Positions 37,696 through 45,580 of a DNA stretch of 57,543 bases are shown piece by piece (positions within the stretch are counted from its first letter, which is position 1; each line of letters begins with the position of its first letter). Below the pieces are notes generated by a model that saw only the letters and a program-made list of their open reading frames with translations, did not search any database and was not told where the DNA came from. The stretch comes from an uncultured Lachnoclostridium sp. Its GTDB lineage: Bacteria > Bacillota > Clostridia > Lachnospirales > Lachnospiraceae. The stretch lies in contig CAMMSL010000017.1 in the NCBI GenBank assembly GCA_946499505.1, forward strand, positions 1 through 57,543. Reading direction: 5' to 3'. A program made the translations under genes and the position numbers.

Positions 37696-38355
37696 TTATA
37701 TTAATTTGCTGAACACGTTTTCAATCTTATTTTTATCTGAATTGATCAAAGCATACATTGCCTCTCTTGCTGTTCTGTCACGCTGTGTATATTGCGGATT
37801 CACCCTATTATACTCAATTTCCTGTAATGCAGAATACTCTTCTCTGAGATGTTGAAATGCTTTTTCTGTCTTTAAGCAATACTGAATTCCCAAATCTCCC
37901 AGTTTTAATAGCTCTGGCAAGATATCAAGATCTACTTCATCCCGAACAAAACACTTGGCAATATAAAAATATGACGCATTTGCACGCCAGCCTTTGATCA
38001 CGTCATATCCTACTGTAGACACCTGATATTTTTGAATGAATTTAGGCGCTAATACTCTATATCTTCGCCCTGTGTCTGCATCCCGGTGTTTCATAAGCTC
38101 TGCAAGCCACGAAAGTATATCGTATTTTTCAAAATCTAATGTCTTTAAATTGCTGGTGTCCAGTACAAATTTATGTACCCAGCCATTCTTTTCGATCGGA
38201 TTGCAAACAGACCATTCGGATGCTAATACTGGACTCTCAGTCAGGTAAAATCCTTTTCCGTAATCATGCTTGTCATTTCCCAATCCGTATGTTGGTTTTA
38301 TTTGCTTGTTAGGGCTTCCATGATATAAAACAAGTTCATTTATCTTGCTCTTCAT
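37696..38355 (-). CDS. DUF3990 protein, predicted ADP-ribosyltransferase-fold enzyme
   Basis: A 219-residue protein with the DUF3990 hallmarks: LVLYHGSPNKQI at residues 8-19 (the histidine corresponding to the NAD-binding first motif) and HDYGKGFYLTESPVLASEW at about 30-48 (the tyrosine of the second motif). I recall this family as belonging to the ADP-ribosyltransferase fold; activity and target here are inferred. AAGGAGAGAG lies four bases before the ATG. Its neighbours are an unknown protein and a NADAR enzyme downstream and a membrane protein upstream. That arrangement fits a toxin-antitoxin or anti-phage module. Confidence 0.8.
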   Translation of the reverse strand: MKSKINELVLYHGSPNKQIKPTYGLGNDKHDYGKGFYLTESPVLASEWSVCNPIEKNGWVHKFVLDTSNLKTLDFEKYDILSWLAELMKHRDADTGRRYRVLAPKFIQKYQVSTVGYDVIKGWRANASYFYIAKCFVRDEVDLDILPELLKLGDLGIQYCLKTEKAFQHLREEYSALQEIEYNRVNPQYTQRDRTAREAMYALINSDKNKIENVFSKLI

Positions 38356-38388
38356 CCATCTCTCTCCTTCATATTTTCTATGTTTACT

Positions 38389-39375
38389 TTAGCTATTTTC
38401 AATTAAATCAGGCTGCATAATTTCATATCGTTCACTATTTACTAGGGATATATCATGAAGTGAAATATGGACACTTTTGTCATATTTCTTTTTTAGTTCT
38501 TTTGCAAAGTTAATAAAATAATCTTTCTGTGTTTCATACGTTTCTACAGAAAGCAGCTCATTACCTGCTGAAGTCAAAAAAAATGCGTTATACTCTACCT
38601 TAATTTCCTGTTCAGAATTATTTTTCATCATAATAATTAAACTTCTTGAGGTATCAATAATACTGTTATAACCGCCCTTAGGCACGGTATACCATCTTTT
38701 AGATGAATCTAAATTAATAACTCCTAATTCGCTAAGCCTCAATTGTTCTTTCCAGTTAATTCTTGCTTCTGTATCTTCTCCTTGTAAAATACAACCATTA
38801 AATTGAATACTACATAGTTTTTCAAACAAATAAAAATCCTTTGAAGTCATATTTTTTAGAACATCCAATGTCTTATAACTAAAACTATCTGGCTCGGACA
38901 TTTCTTTTGCCAGTACCTTTGCCCATATACCTTGCATATATTCATCAGATGTATTTTTCGCCTTTTCAAAATATACATTTATCCAATCTATTTTTGTATA
39001 AGTACCTAAATTAATTTTATTTTCACGAATAATTCTACTCGTTTCATGTATGATATTGTATAAATTTTCATTTGTTTTTTGTTCAAATTGTTCATACGCT
39101 TTTTTCAAACTAACTTCAAAGTTAGATGCCGTAAGTGCTGCTAAAGCGGTCACATCACAACCATTATTAATAATATCTCTTCCCGCCTTCTGGGACCAAT
39201 CCTGTCCGTTATCATCAAACATTTTTGTATCGCTAAAAGAATTTTTATTCTTTTGGCATTGGCTATATGCAGAACCCCCAAGAAATAAAGCAACAACACT
39301 AGCTATACAACTAATTAATGCTAATAAAGTATCAAAGTTAAACCCTTGGAAAAAATTCTGTACTTCTATCGGCAT
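38389..39375 (-). CDS. Membrane-anchored DUF2806-like protein
   Basis: A 328-residue protein with one helix near the N-terminus (about residues 14-35, LLALISCIASVVALFLGGSAY), a short GQDWSQKAGRDIINNG segment resembling Gln/Gly/Asp motifs common in defence-associated proteins, a coiled helical middle and a stretch WAKVLAKEMSEPDSFSYKTLDVLKNMTSKDFYLFEKL that resembles DUF2806. The function of that family is unknown. It is the first gene of the cassette, with a good promoter upstream at 39432-39460, and DUF3990 follows after 33 bases. Base composition is very AT-rich. It may be a sensor or membrane effector (inference). Confidence 0.65.
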   Translation of the reverse strand: MPIEVQNFFQGFNFDTLLALISCIASVVALFLGGSAYSQCQKNKNSFSDTKMFDDNGQDWSQKAGRDIINNGCDVTALAALTASNFEVSLKKAYEQFEQKTNENLYNIIHETSRIIRENKINLGTYTKIDWINVYFEKAKNTSDEYMQGIWAKVLAKEMSEPDSFSYKTLDVLKNMTSKDFYLFEKLCSIQFNGCILQGEDTEARINWKEQLRLSELGVINLDSSKRWYTVPKGGYNSIIDTSRSLIIMMKNNSEQEIKVEYNAFFLTSAGNELLSVETYETQKDYFINFAKELKKKYDKSVHISLHDISLVNSERYEIMQPDLIENS

Positions 39376-39431
39376 ATGTATTTACCCTCTTTCTCTTATG
39401 TTATAAAACTGATTTTTATTCAATATGATAA

Positions 39432-39460
39432 TATATATTATTCATTATGTGATTAATCAA
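39432..39460 (-). promoter_or_regulatory. Predicted sigma-A promoter of the DUF2806-DUF3990-NADAR-uvrB unit
   Basis: TTGATT, 17 bases, TATATA on the minus strand, 57 bases before the first start codon. Since the cassette genes and uvrB are closely spaced, this promoter may also drive uvrBA. Confidence 0.6.
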
Positions 39461-39512
39461 TTTGCTCTTTCCTATTACGAATTTTTCCTACAAAAAGTCA
39501 CAAAATCATTTT

Positions 39513-39574
39513 GTCCGTCTAGTATCATCCAGTCCGTTTAGTCCTGTTCTGTCCACAAAATCTGGACGAAACAG
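39513..39574. repeat. Short direct and inverted repeats near the cassette junction
   Basis: GTCCGTCTAGT at 39513-39523 and GTCCGTTTAGT at 39532-39542 are 19 bases apart, followed by further GTCC motifs and an inverted GTCCA/TGGAC pair around 39551-39567. They lie between the cassette promoter and the truncated uvrB copy, where an element end would be expected. Confidence 0.45.
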
Positions 39575-39618
39575 CACGAAAAACCACCAGATATACCTCT
39601 TTTTCCGGCTCCGGCACA

Positions 39619-39891
39619 CTAGGAGACGAAATACTCTACGGCATTGTTGGGGAAAAATTCCTTGAACTCGCCGTAGAGCTGTGCCGCCAGAGTCTTATTG
39701 TGTGCGATGATCAATGTAGGTTTATTTAATTGCTGGATGACGTTTGCCATAGTGAAGGTTTTACCGGAGCCGGTGACACCGAGAAGTGTCTCGCACTGGT
39801 TACCTTCCTGGAAACCTTTGACCAGCTGCTCTATAGCCTGGGGCTGGTCGCCGGTGGGTTTGTATTCTGATACTAATTCAAAATGGTCCAT
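39619..39891 (-). pseudogene. uvrB: Truncated uvrB (first 89 codons, displaced copy)
   Basis: Starts with a good ribosome site (AAAGGAGAG) and reads the first 89 codons of UvrB, including an intact Walker A, then one unrelated serine codon and a stop. It cannot make a working UvrB because the hairpin, helicase motifs 2-6 and UVR motif are missing. Compared with the intact gene it differs at about 25 of 267 bases, almost all synonymous, with a single Gln34 to Glu change. The mutations therefore accumulated while the sequence was under selection in a full-length gene, so this is not a recent tandem copy. Confidence 0.92.
39625..39891 (-). repeat. uvrB 5' segment, copy B (displaced)
   Basis: Direct-repeat partner of 36345-36611. 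The shared block ends at codon 89 (GTC); the next bases are unrelated. The block starts at the ATG and the leaders differ. Confidence 0.9.
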
Positions 39892-39939
39892 AGTAATCTC
39901 TCCTTTGCTACTTTTGACATGTTCAATATACACTATTTT

Positions 39940-41544
39940 TCATGAGAACAATTCCTCTTCAGCCCTGTCTCTCAATTCATCCCATTTTCGTACCAAAAGC
40001 TCATAACACTCTTTCCTACTTTTTATATCTTGCAATTCTTTTTTCGTAATATGCAGAATATACTTTCCATTTACGACCAGACGTTCTATTTCATCCTGGG
40101 CATTCTGACTGATTCCATTTACCGTAAATAAAAATGTTGTTTTATTGCCTTTCAATTCCGAAATGTGAGACAAGCCCCGAATTACTTCGATTCCCACCTT
40201 AGCCTTCCAGTTTTTGCATTCTACTAAAATGTACGCTCCCATTTCCCATAACTTTTGATCGTAGGAAATATTTACAACACTCAAATCAATTTCCTGTGCT
40301 ATCGTCCTCACGCGTCTGCCGCTGATTCTTAAACCGTCAATCTGCTCAAGAAAATATTCGACAGCTTCTTCCCATTTCAGTCCCTTCTGATATGCTCCCT
40401 GTGTTTCAGCGTCTCGAATCTTATGTGCCAGTTCTTGCCGGTCAAAACCAGCCTCCCCTTTTGTCATATTCTCTTCACGCATCGAGATCTTCATCTTTTT
40501 GCAAATGTAGGGCAAATATACATACCTGCTGTTTAAAAGTCTCCACAGATCTCTGGAAATCACCGGTAAATCTTCTCCTTCCAGATATTTTTGCATTTCT
40601 GTGACCGTAACAGCCAACGCCTCATAATATGTATTTTTATCTACACACGTAGATTCTACCGCTTCTACATCACATATATTTTCTTCAAGAAATGCGAGAA
40701 ATCGTTCATACGCCTTACGCAATTCTCCGGTATCCCACTGCCCTTTCCGTAATGCCGCGGCATACAGAAAAACTTTATGCCAATCCTGGTATATTTCCAG
40801 GGGATAAAAATATTTGCCATGAGAGTAAATCGGATTATTTACTATGCTGTCTATATCACCGATCCAGAATTGTCCTATATCCCTCACATCAATTCTTTCC
40901 CGCATATAAGGCACTGCTGAATTTAATGACAGTTTCATTCCTCCCTCCAAAACAGCAATCCACTCAAACGTGTTCCTGTCAGGATACACACCGATAATCT
41001 TTCTTCCGCTCATATCAGCTAACTGAAACGACCGGGTCATGATCTGTTTTCCATAGATTGCCGGCTGTTCATAAGAACACCATGTTTCGATAACATCGTT
41101 GATCAAAAGATACGTTTCATCTTTCTCATTCTTACCGGCCCAGAAACAGCACATCTCCCATTCATCATTATCCGACACATATTTTCGCGGGAATTTTACT
41201 ATATTCTCCGCAAAAATAGACTCTTGTACTAATCTATCAAAAGCAGCTCCCGTCTGATCAAAGCAGTCATCTCCTGTTATCTCAATATACTCGCCTCTGA
41301 GGATTCTCTCAAAGTTTCCCTTTATCTGAACCTGTATGATATCAGCTATCTTCTCAACTTTATCTTTTATCCCCAAAACCGCATATAAGACAATGTCATG
41401 CTCTTGTTCCAGTAATTCTTTTGACCGCTCATAAAAATCGAACGCATTTTGATATGTATCGATCTGCTGCACTGCAATTTGATCGTCAAACAAATTCCCT
41501 ATTAAACATAAATATAAAGCGCCAGCGCTGCATATTGTATCCAT
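39940..41544 (-). CDS. Mrr-like restriction endonuclease-fold protein
   Basis: A 534-residue protein whose C-terminal 130 residues show a PD-(D/E)xK nuclease core of the Mrr type: helix GLKWEEAVEYFLEQI, aspartate 420 in QEIDLSVV, then the catalytic pair glutamate 442 and lysine 444 in LVECKNW. A preceding segment of about 400 residues has no recognised domain and may be the sensor or specificity part. The ATG at 41544 has AGGAAGGA close upstream; the longer frame to 41649 overlaps the preceding gene and is not preferred. It is the third gene of the SOS-promoted nSTAND operon and ends 48 bases before the truncated uvrB. Confidence 0.75.
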   Translation of the reverse strand: MDTICSAGALYLCLIGNLFDDQIAVQQIDTYQNAFDFYERSKELLEQEHDIVLYAVLGIKDKVEKIADIIQVQIKGNFERILRGEYIEITGDDCFDQTGAAFDRLVQESIFAENIVKFPRKYVSDNDEWEMCCFWAGKNEKDETYLLINDVIETWCSYEQPAIYGKQIMTRSFQLADMSGRKIIGVYPDRNTFEWIAVLEGGMKLSLNSAVPYMRERIDVRDIGQFWIGDIDSIVNNPIYSHGKYFYPLEIYQDWHKVFLYAAALRKGQWDTGELRKAYERFLAFLEENICDVEAVESTCVDKNTYYEALAVTVTEMQKYLEGEDLPVISRDLWRLLNSRYVYLPYICKKMKISMREENMTKGEAGFDRQELAHKIRDAETQGAYQKGLKWEEAVEYFLEQIDGLRISGRRVRTIAQEIDLSVVNISYDQKLWEMGAYILVECKNWKAKVGIEVIRGLSHISELKGNKTTFLFTVNGISQNAQDEIERLVVNGKYILHITKKELQDIKSRKECYELLVRKWDELRDRAEEELFS

Positions 41545-41581
41545 ATGGTCCTTCCTAACAAATATAAATCTGATATTAGCA

Positions 41582-42028
41582 TTATAATTTCTGTGCAAGA
41601 AACTGCTCGAAAGATTCCAGAGCCTCTTCCTGACTATACGGTTGTTCATCCCAGTCCAAAATCATATCCTCAAAGCTTTCCTTTGAGACTGTATTTCTGG
41701 GCAGGAAGATATTCCGGCTCCAAATCTGCTTCTGCTCTTCTTCATCAAATTCCATAATTTCTTCCAACACGCTGTAAAGCTCTGTTTGGGCATTATTTTC
41801 CATGTCCTCAAAGAGCCGCAGCGTAACGCCCAGCATACGGGATGTTTTGTCCCGTATTGTACCATTGGAATACCCTCTCCAGATATCATAATTATATAGT
41901 TCTAATGTTTCATCGTACTCTTCGTCCAGCTCGGACAGTATCGTCCAATACCTGCGGTAATCTGAATATTTTCCAACCGCATTTAACAGCTTTACCTTTA
42001 CGTTTTCAATCTGTTCTTCACGCTTCAT
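41582..42028 (-). CDS. Unknown 148-residue acidic protein of the nSTAND operon
   Basis: No family recognised. A helical, strongly acidic protein (many Glu/Asp, for example SELDEEYDETLELYNYD and EFDEEEQKQIW), without membrane helix or signal peptide. Its start overlaps the end of the nSTAND gene by 11 bases and the Mrr-like gene follows after 37 bases, indicating a three-gene functional unit. Its charge would suit a DNA mimic or inhibitor of the two predicted nucleases, but this is speculation. Confidence 0.7.
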   Translation of the reverse strand: MKREEQIENVKVKLLNAVGKYSDYRRYWTILSELDEEYDETLELYNYDIWRGYSNGTIRDKTSRMLGVTLRLFEDMENNAQTELYSVLEEIMEFDEEEQKQIWSRNIFLPRNTVSKESFEDMILDWDEQPYSQEEALESFEQFLAQKL

Positions 42029-45000
42029 GCTGTACCTCAGTCTGACATTTACATATTTGTTTCCATAATATTTCTAATTTTTCATAAATCCCAAGTTTTT
42101 CAAGCAGAGCACTTGCTTCCAACTCTCGGAGTGTAATAATCTGTTCTTTTTCTTCAAGAATTCCTTCTCTTTTTAAAAGCAGGACCTGATCCTCCGAAAA
42201 ATCAGGTGTAAGTGTATCCAGCAGATCAGTATCAAGATCGATCTCCAGAATGGCAAATGACAGATCTCCGGTACATCCACCGCCCGTAAGTTCGTAATCT
42301 TCCAGCTCATAGTACATATCAAGATAATCGATCAGAGCCTTTGTCCATGGCTTTCCATCCTTCGCTATCCTGTTATACAGATCATGCATTACCGGAACGA
42401 ATATGTATTCCTCATAGCACTGCGGCTCCAACAATTTCAAGGTCTTCCAGAACAGCCAATCCTCATCTGGAATGTTCTGTTTTATGATCTGACCTCGTAT
42501 GGAAAGATAATAATCCGTAATTTCATTGGCACTCAGTACCTGAACTGTCATTTGTACGCAAAATGATAAAAGCTCGTTTGACAGCCTGTACCAGTGATGT
42601 TGATTGACCAATATATGCGCATCAGTCATTCTCTCCAAAAGGTTTTCATTTTCAAAAAGTATATCCGGACACGCTTTTTCCACTTCTGTCACAGACCATA
42701 TTTTCTTGTTTTCTTTCCCACCCTCTAATCTGGTTACAAATTCAAGGAATACATCTTTATCCAGAACACTCTTTTCTTCTATATACCGGGTGATCCCCCT
42801 GAGGATTTCCGCAGTTTCTTCCGGAAGTTCCCCGGCAGACATTATAAATGCCTCTAGAAATTTCAAAGACTCTTCATCATACAGAAAACTGTCCCAGAAT
42901 ATATTTCCTTCAGCATATACATGTTTCAGGATCTTTTTTACTTTCGGGGAGGTCATCCTCAGTTCAATCCATTGCTCCGTATCTTCTACCCATGTCGGTA
43001 AAATGGAGTCCAAAAAGTTTTCCTTAAAATCACTATGTATAGCCTCTGCGCTCTGTTCTTTCCTTTCATGATTCGGCTCTTCGAATTCGTCTGTTTCTTC
43101 CGGTACTGTCACCCACGTATCATATAATTCTAATTTCTTTTTTAATTCTTGGGACATTTGCAGACCATATTTGTCATAAGCATCCACACATCGAAAATTC
43201 TGATAGGTAAATTCATCACTGTCCCCTGTCACGGCAGCCAGACAAAGCTCAGCTTCATAATATTTTTCTAGGTAATCCGAAATCTGTTTCCGATGATTTT
43301 CCACATATTCTTTCCAAATGTCTGGCAAAGCCCGTTTGATCTGTATATCACTGACGACCTCACGATTCTGCATCGCACTGTTAAAATATACATCCAACAT
43401 CCATGAAGCCTTTTTGCAAATCCCCTTTCGATATGCTGCAACGATAACCTCAGGAAGCATCTGCAGATCTTCTGAAAGAATCAGTTCAGGATAATGTACA
43501 ATTCCGTCCATAATCGATAAGAAGAGGCGGTTCAATTCCGTTTTCATCTTTTCGCCGCAGCCATCTTTGTACATTAAAATCAGTTGAAATAGCCTTCCAA
43601 AGCCTGTATCCTTTTCAGAAATAGGATCAGAACCGATTGCCTTCACGGTTTTCTCATAAACCTCAGCATATATCAAGTTCGACGCACTAGACTCATCAAG
43701 TACTTTCAGGTATTCCACGTACTGTGCATAATATTGACAGCAACTAATCAAAAACGAGTGATATTTTTCAAAATCTTCTTTGAGCAGAGTGAGCAGGAAA
43801 TCTTTCGCAGACGGATTCTGATAAGTAACTGTCATCTGGCCGGCATTGTTTTCTTTACACAGATCTGTTCTGAGCACTGTCTTTTCCAGTTCAATGACTG
43901 CATCTGAAAAACCTTTCCGCTCAAATGCATTTTCCTGTGTTTTTATCAGCTCAGTATAGCTTTTCTCCAAAAACTCTATTTCTACCGGCATTGGGAATAC
44001 AAGTGTTAACACATATAACATCTTTGCCTCTTGTGACAGATCATGAAAAATCTTTTTCCAAAAGTCACGAGGGCACTCGATATACTTATCAAGCTTCTCT
44101 ACACACTCATCCGGTGATATGTCCGGAGTAATAGATTTTGTAAACAGTTCTATCACACGGGGATTATAATTGGGCGAATGGATCACCTTGGAATAATTAC
44201 TCTGTAATTTCCTGGTCTGTTCCCACGTCAAGCGTGAATTCTTCAGATGCCCGTAATAAATCTTCAGCCTATCTGTGTCTGAATACTGCTTGATCCTGCA
44301 TTCAAGCTTATATTCTTCTACCATGCGGCGGAGTTCTTCATTCTGCTCAAGTCCCTGCTCCATGATATATTCTCTCGTAGTCATGACAAGCAGGCAATCC
44401 TTATTTGTGCGGACATAATCAATAAATGTCACTAATTCCCCGGCTTTCTTTCCACTGCCGAATCTGTCAAATCCGCTGCTCCCCCAGAAGTCATCGTATA
44501 GGATGACCTTCTTCCCCTCTATTTCCAAAGCCGCATATAAATCTGTCACAGAAGATACAAATACAAATGCGCGGAAATGATATTTTGCAAAGTAGTATAG
44601 CGAGAGCTGTTCTGCAAGAGTTGTTTTGCCGACTCCCGGCTCCCCGGAAATAATAATAACCCTGTTCTTTTTGAGATGCAAAGAAGCTTCTCTGAAAGCA
44701 GCAGTTTCAACAAATATATCTTTCTTCTTCACAGCCATTTCATAATGAATAACTGACTGATGAACAAGTGCACTGTTTGCCACTTCAAACATCTTTTTAC
44801 GAAGTACATTTGTGCTCGGGATCCACAACTGATAATATTTATCTTCTACTTCCCGGTATTTCTTTTGCCCAAGCAGATTATTGAAATCACTTTTCATTAA
44901 AATATCATCCGGATTAATGATATATGGGGACATAATCTGATACACTTTCTCCTTGGTATCTTGCCGGAGGTCATCTGATACAGCCAGAATGTAGCGATCT

Positions 45001-45266
45001 ACCCGCTTTCCCATTTCTCTCAGCTTATCCATTTTTCTCTTTTCTTCATGCACCACGGTCAGGATCTTGCTATCACCATTTTTCAATCTCTTCGCCTGAA
45101 AAATGATCGTATATCCATCATTGGCTACAGACCTCCCATCTAACCCCATATCTCTGCCTTCCGCAAAAGACTCCAGAAAAATATTTTCTTTTATCTGCAC
45201 AATATCTCTTGCAAAATCCTGAAATTCTCCCGGTGAAAATGAGTTGTTAAAATCATAAGACTTCAA
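42018..45266 (-). CDS. Nuclease-nSTAND3 NTPase fusion, predicted anti-phage protein
   Basis: A 1082-residue three-part protein. Residues 1-130 form a restriction-endonuclease-like domain with Asp43 in GRDMGLDGR and the QxK motif Gln57-Ala-Lys59 in IIFQAKR. Residues about 170-400 hold an nSTAND3-type P-loop NTPase with Walker A GEPGVGKT (208-215) and Walker B VILYDD (254-259) followed by FWG. The remaining 650 residues are alpha-helical, as in ligand-sensing arms. STAND proteins oligomerise on sensing a phage product and switch on the effector, here DNA cleavage (family knowledge). Translation starts at TTG 45266 after GGAGGCGG. It is driven by the LexA-type promoter at 45339-45388. Confidence 0.85.
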   Translation of the reverse strand: MKSYDFNNSFSPGEFQDFARDIVQIKENIFLESFAEGRDMGLDGRSVANDGYTIIFQAKRLKNGDSKILTVVHEEKRKMDKLREMGKRVDRYILAVSDDLRQDTKEKVYQIMSPYIINPDDILMKSDFNNLLGQKKYREVEDKYYQLWIPSTNVLRKKMFEVANSALVHQSVIHYEMAVKKKDIFVETAAFREASLHLKKNRVIIISGEPGVGKTTLAEQLSLYYFAKYHFRAFVFVSSVTDLYAALEIEGKKVILYDDFWGSSGFDRFGSGKKAGELVTFIDYVRTNKDCLLVMTTREYIMEQGLEQNEELRRMVEEYKLECRIKQYSDTDRLKIYYGHLKNSRLTWEQTRKLQSNYSKVIHSPNYNPRVIELFTKSITPDISPDECVEKLDKYIECPRDFWKKIFHDLSQEAKMLYVLTLVFPMPVEIEFLEKSYTELIKTQENAFERKGFSDAVIELEKTVLRTDLCKENNAGQMTVTYQNPSAKDFLLTLLKEDFEKYHSFLISCCQYYAQYVEYLKVLDESSASNLIYAEVYEKTVKAIGSDPISEKDTGFGRLFQLILMYKDGCGEKMKTELNRLFLSIMDGIVHYPELILSEDLQMLPEVIVAAYRKGICKKASWMLDVYFNSAMQNREVVSDIQIKRALPDIWKEYVENHRKQISDYLEKYYEAELCLAAVTGDSDEFTYQNFRCVDAYDKYGLQMSQELKKKLELYDTWVTVPEETDEFEEPNHERKEQSAEAIHSDFKENFLDSILPTWVEDTEQWIELRMTSPKVKKILKHVYAEGNIFWDSFLYDEESLKFLEAFIMSAGELPEETAEILRGITRYIEEKSVLDKDVFLEFVTRLEGGKENKKIWSVTEVEKACPDILFENENLLERMTDAHILVNQHHWYRLSNELLSFCVQMTVQVLSANEITDYYLSIRGQIIKQNIPDEDWLFWKTLKLLEPQCYEEYIFVPVMHDLYNRIAKDGKPWTKALIDYLDMYYELEDYELTGGGCTGDLSFAILEIDLDTDLLDTLTPDFSEDQVLLLKREGILEEKEQIITLRELEASALLEKLGIYEKLEILWKQICKCQTEVQHEA

Positions 45267-45338
45267 TTTGCCGCCTCCGCGTTATCCTAAGTACATTTTA
45301 ATATGACCGCTTCACGTGTCCCAGCCACGCCCTGCCCA

Positions 45339-45388
45339 GAGAACAAATGTTCTTTCATCATTCTATCTTATATTATATCTGGTGTCAA
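45339..45388 (-). promoter_or_regulatory. Sigma-A promoter with LexA (SOS) operator
   Basis: On the minus strand TTGACA (45383-45388), 17 bases, TAGAAT (45360-45365), then the operator AGAACATTTGTTCT (45340-45353), whose core GAAC-N4-GTTC at 45341-45352 matches the Gram-positive LexA box and lies where it would block transcription start. It is 75 bases before the nSTAND start codon. No other LexA box precedes uvrB, which in many Firmicutes has one. Confidence 0.85.
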
Positions 45389-45485
45389 TTCTGCTTTTAT
45401 AGGTTATGCTTTTGAGATCGTGATTCCTTCTTAAAACGATTTGTTCCCTGTACGTGCCATGCCCCATCATCTAAAGCAAAAATAA
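45389..45485. other. Non-coding stretch between the SOS promoter and the eut terminator
   Basis: Together with the promoter, leader and terminator this makes a 314-base gene-free interval (45267-45580). Apart from those signals I see no open frame or repeat here. Confidence 0.5.
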
Positions 45486-45513
45486 GACACAGAGCATTCT
45501 CGGTCTCTGTGTC
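45486..45513 (-). terminator. Rho-independent terminator of the eutS-eutP operon
   Basis: A nine-base perfect stem (GACACAGAG with CTCTGTGTC), followed on the minus strand by TTATTTTTGC. It lies about 70 bases after the EutP-type gene. Confidence 0.8.
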
Positions 45514-45580
45514 CTATTCTCTTCGTCCGTTTTTAACCACTTTTTCTGCTTGTCCCTGCCTTTATATTCCGGCACGAGAT

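Noticed and set aside
36612-39618. Search for an integrase, transposase or terminal inverted repeats in the uvrB cassette
   Set aside because: None found. All four frames have non-recombinase features, and the bracketing repeats are uvrB-derived rather than IS ends.
39619-39891. Truncated uvrB as a functional small protein
   Set aside because: It keeps a ribosome site and Walker A, but without the helicase core it has no plausible repair function. It is best treated as a remnant.
39915-39924. LexA-like half site (GAACATGTCA on the minus strand) before the truncated uvrB
   Set aside because: The right half does not match GTTC at the required spacing and no promoter is placed correctly around it. 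The site at 45341-45352 is far better.
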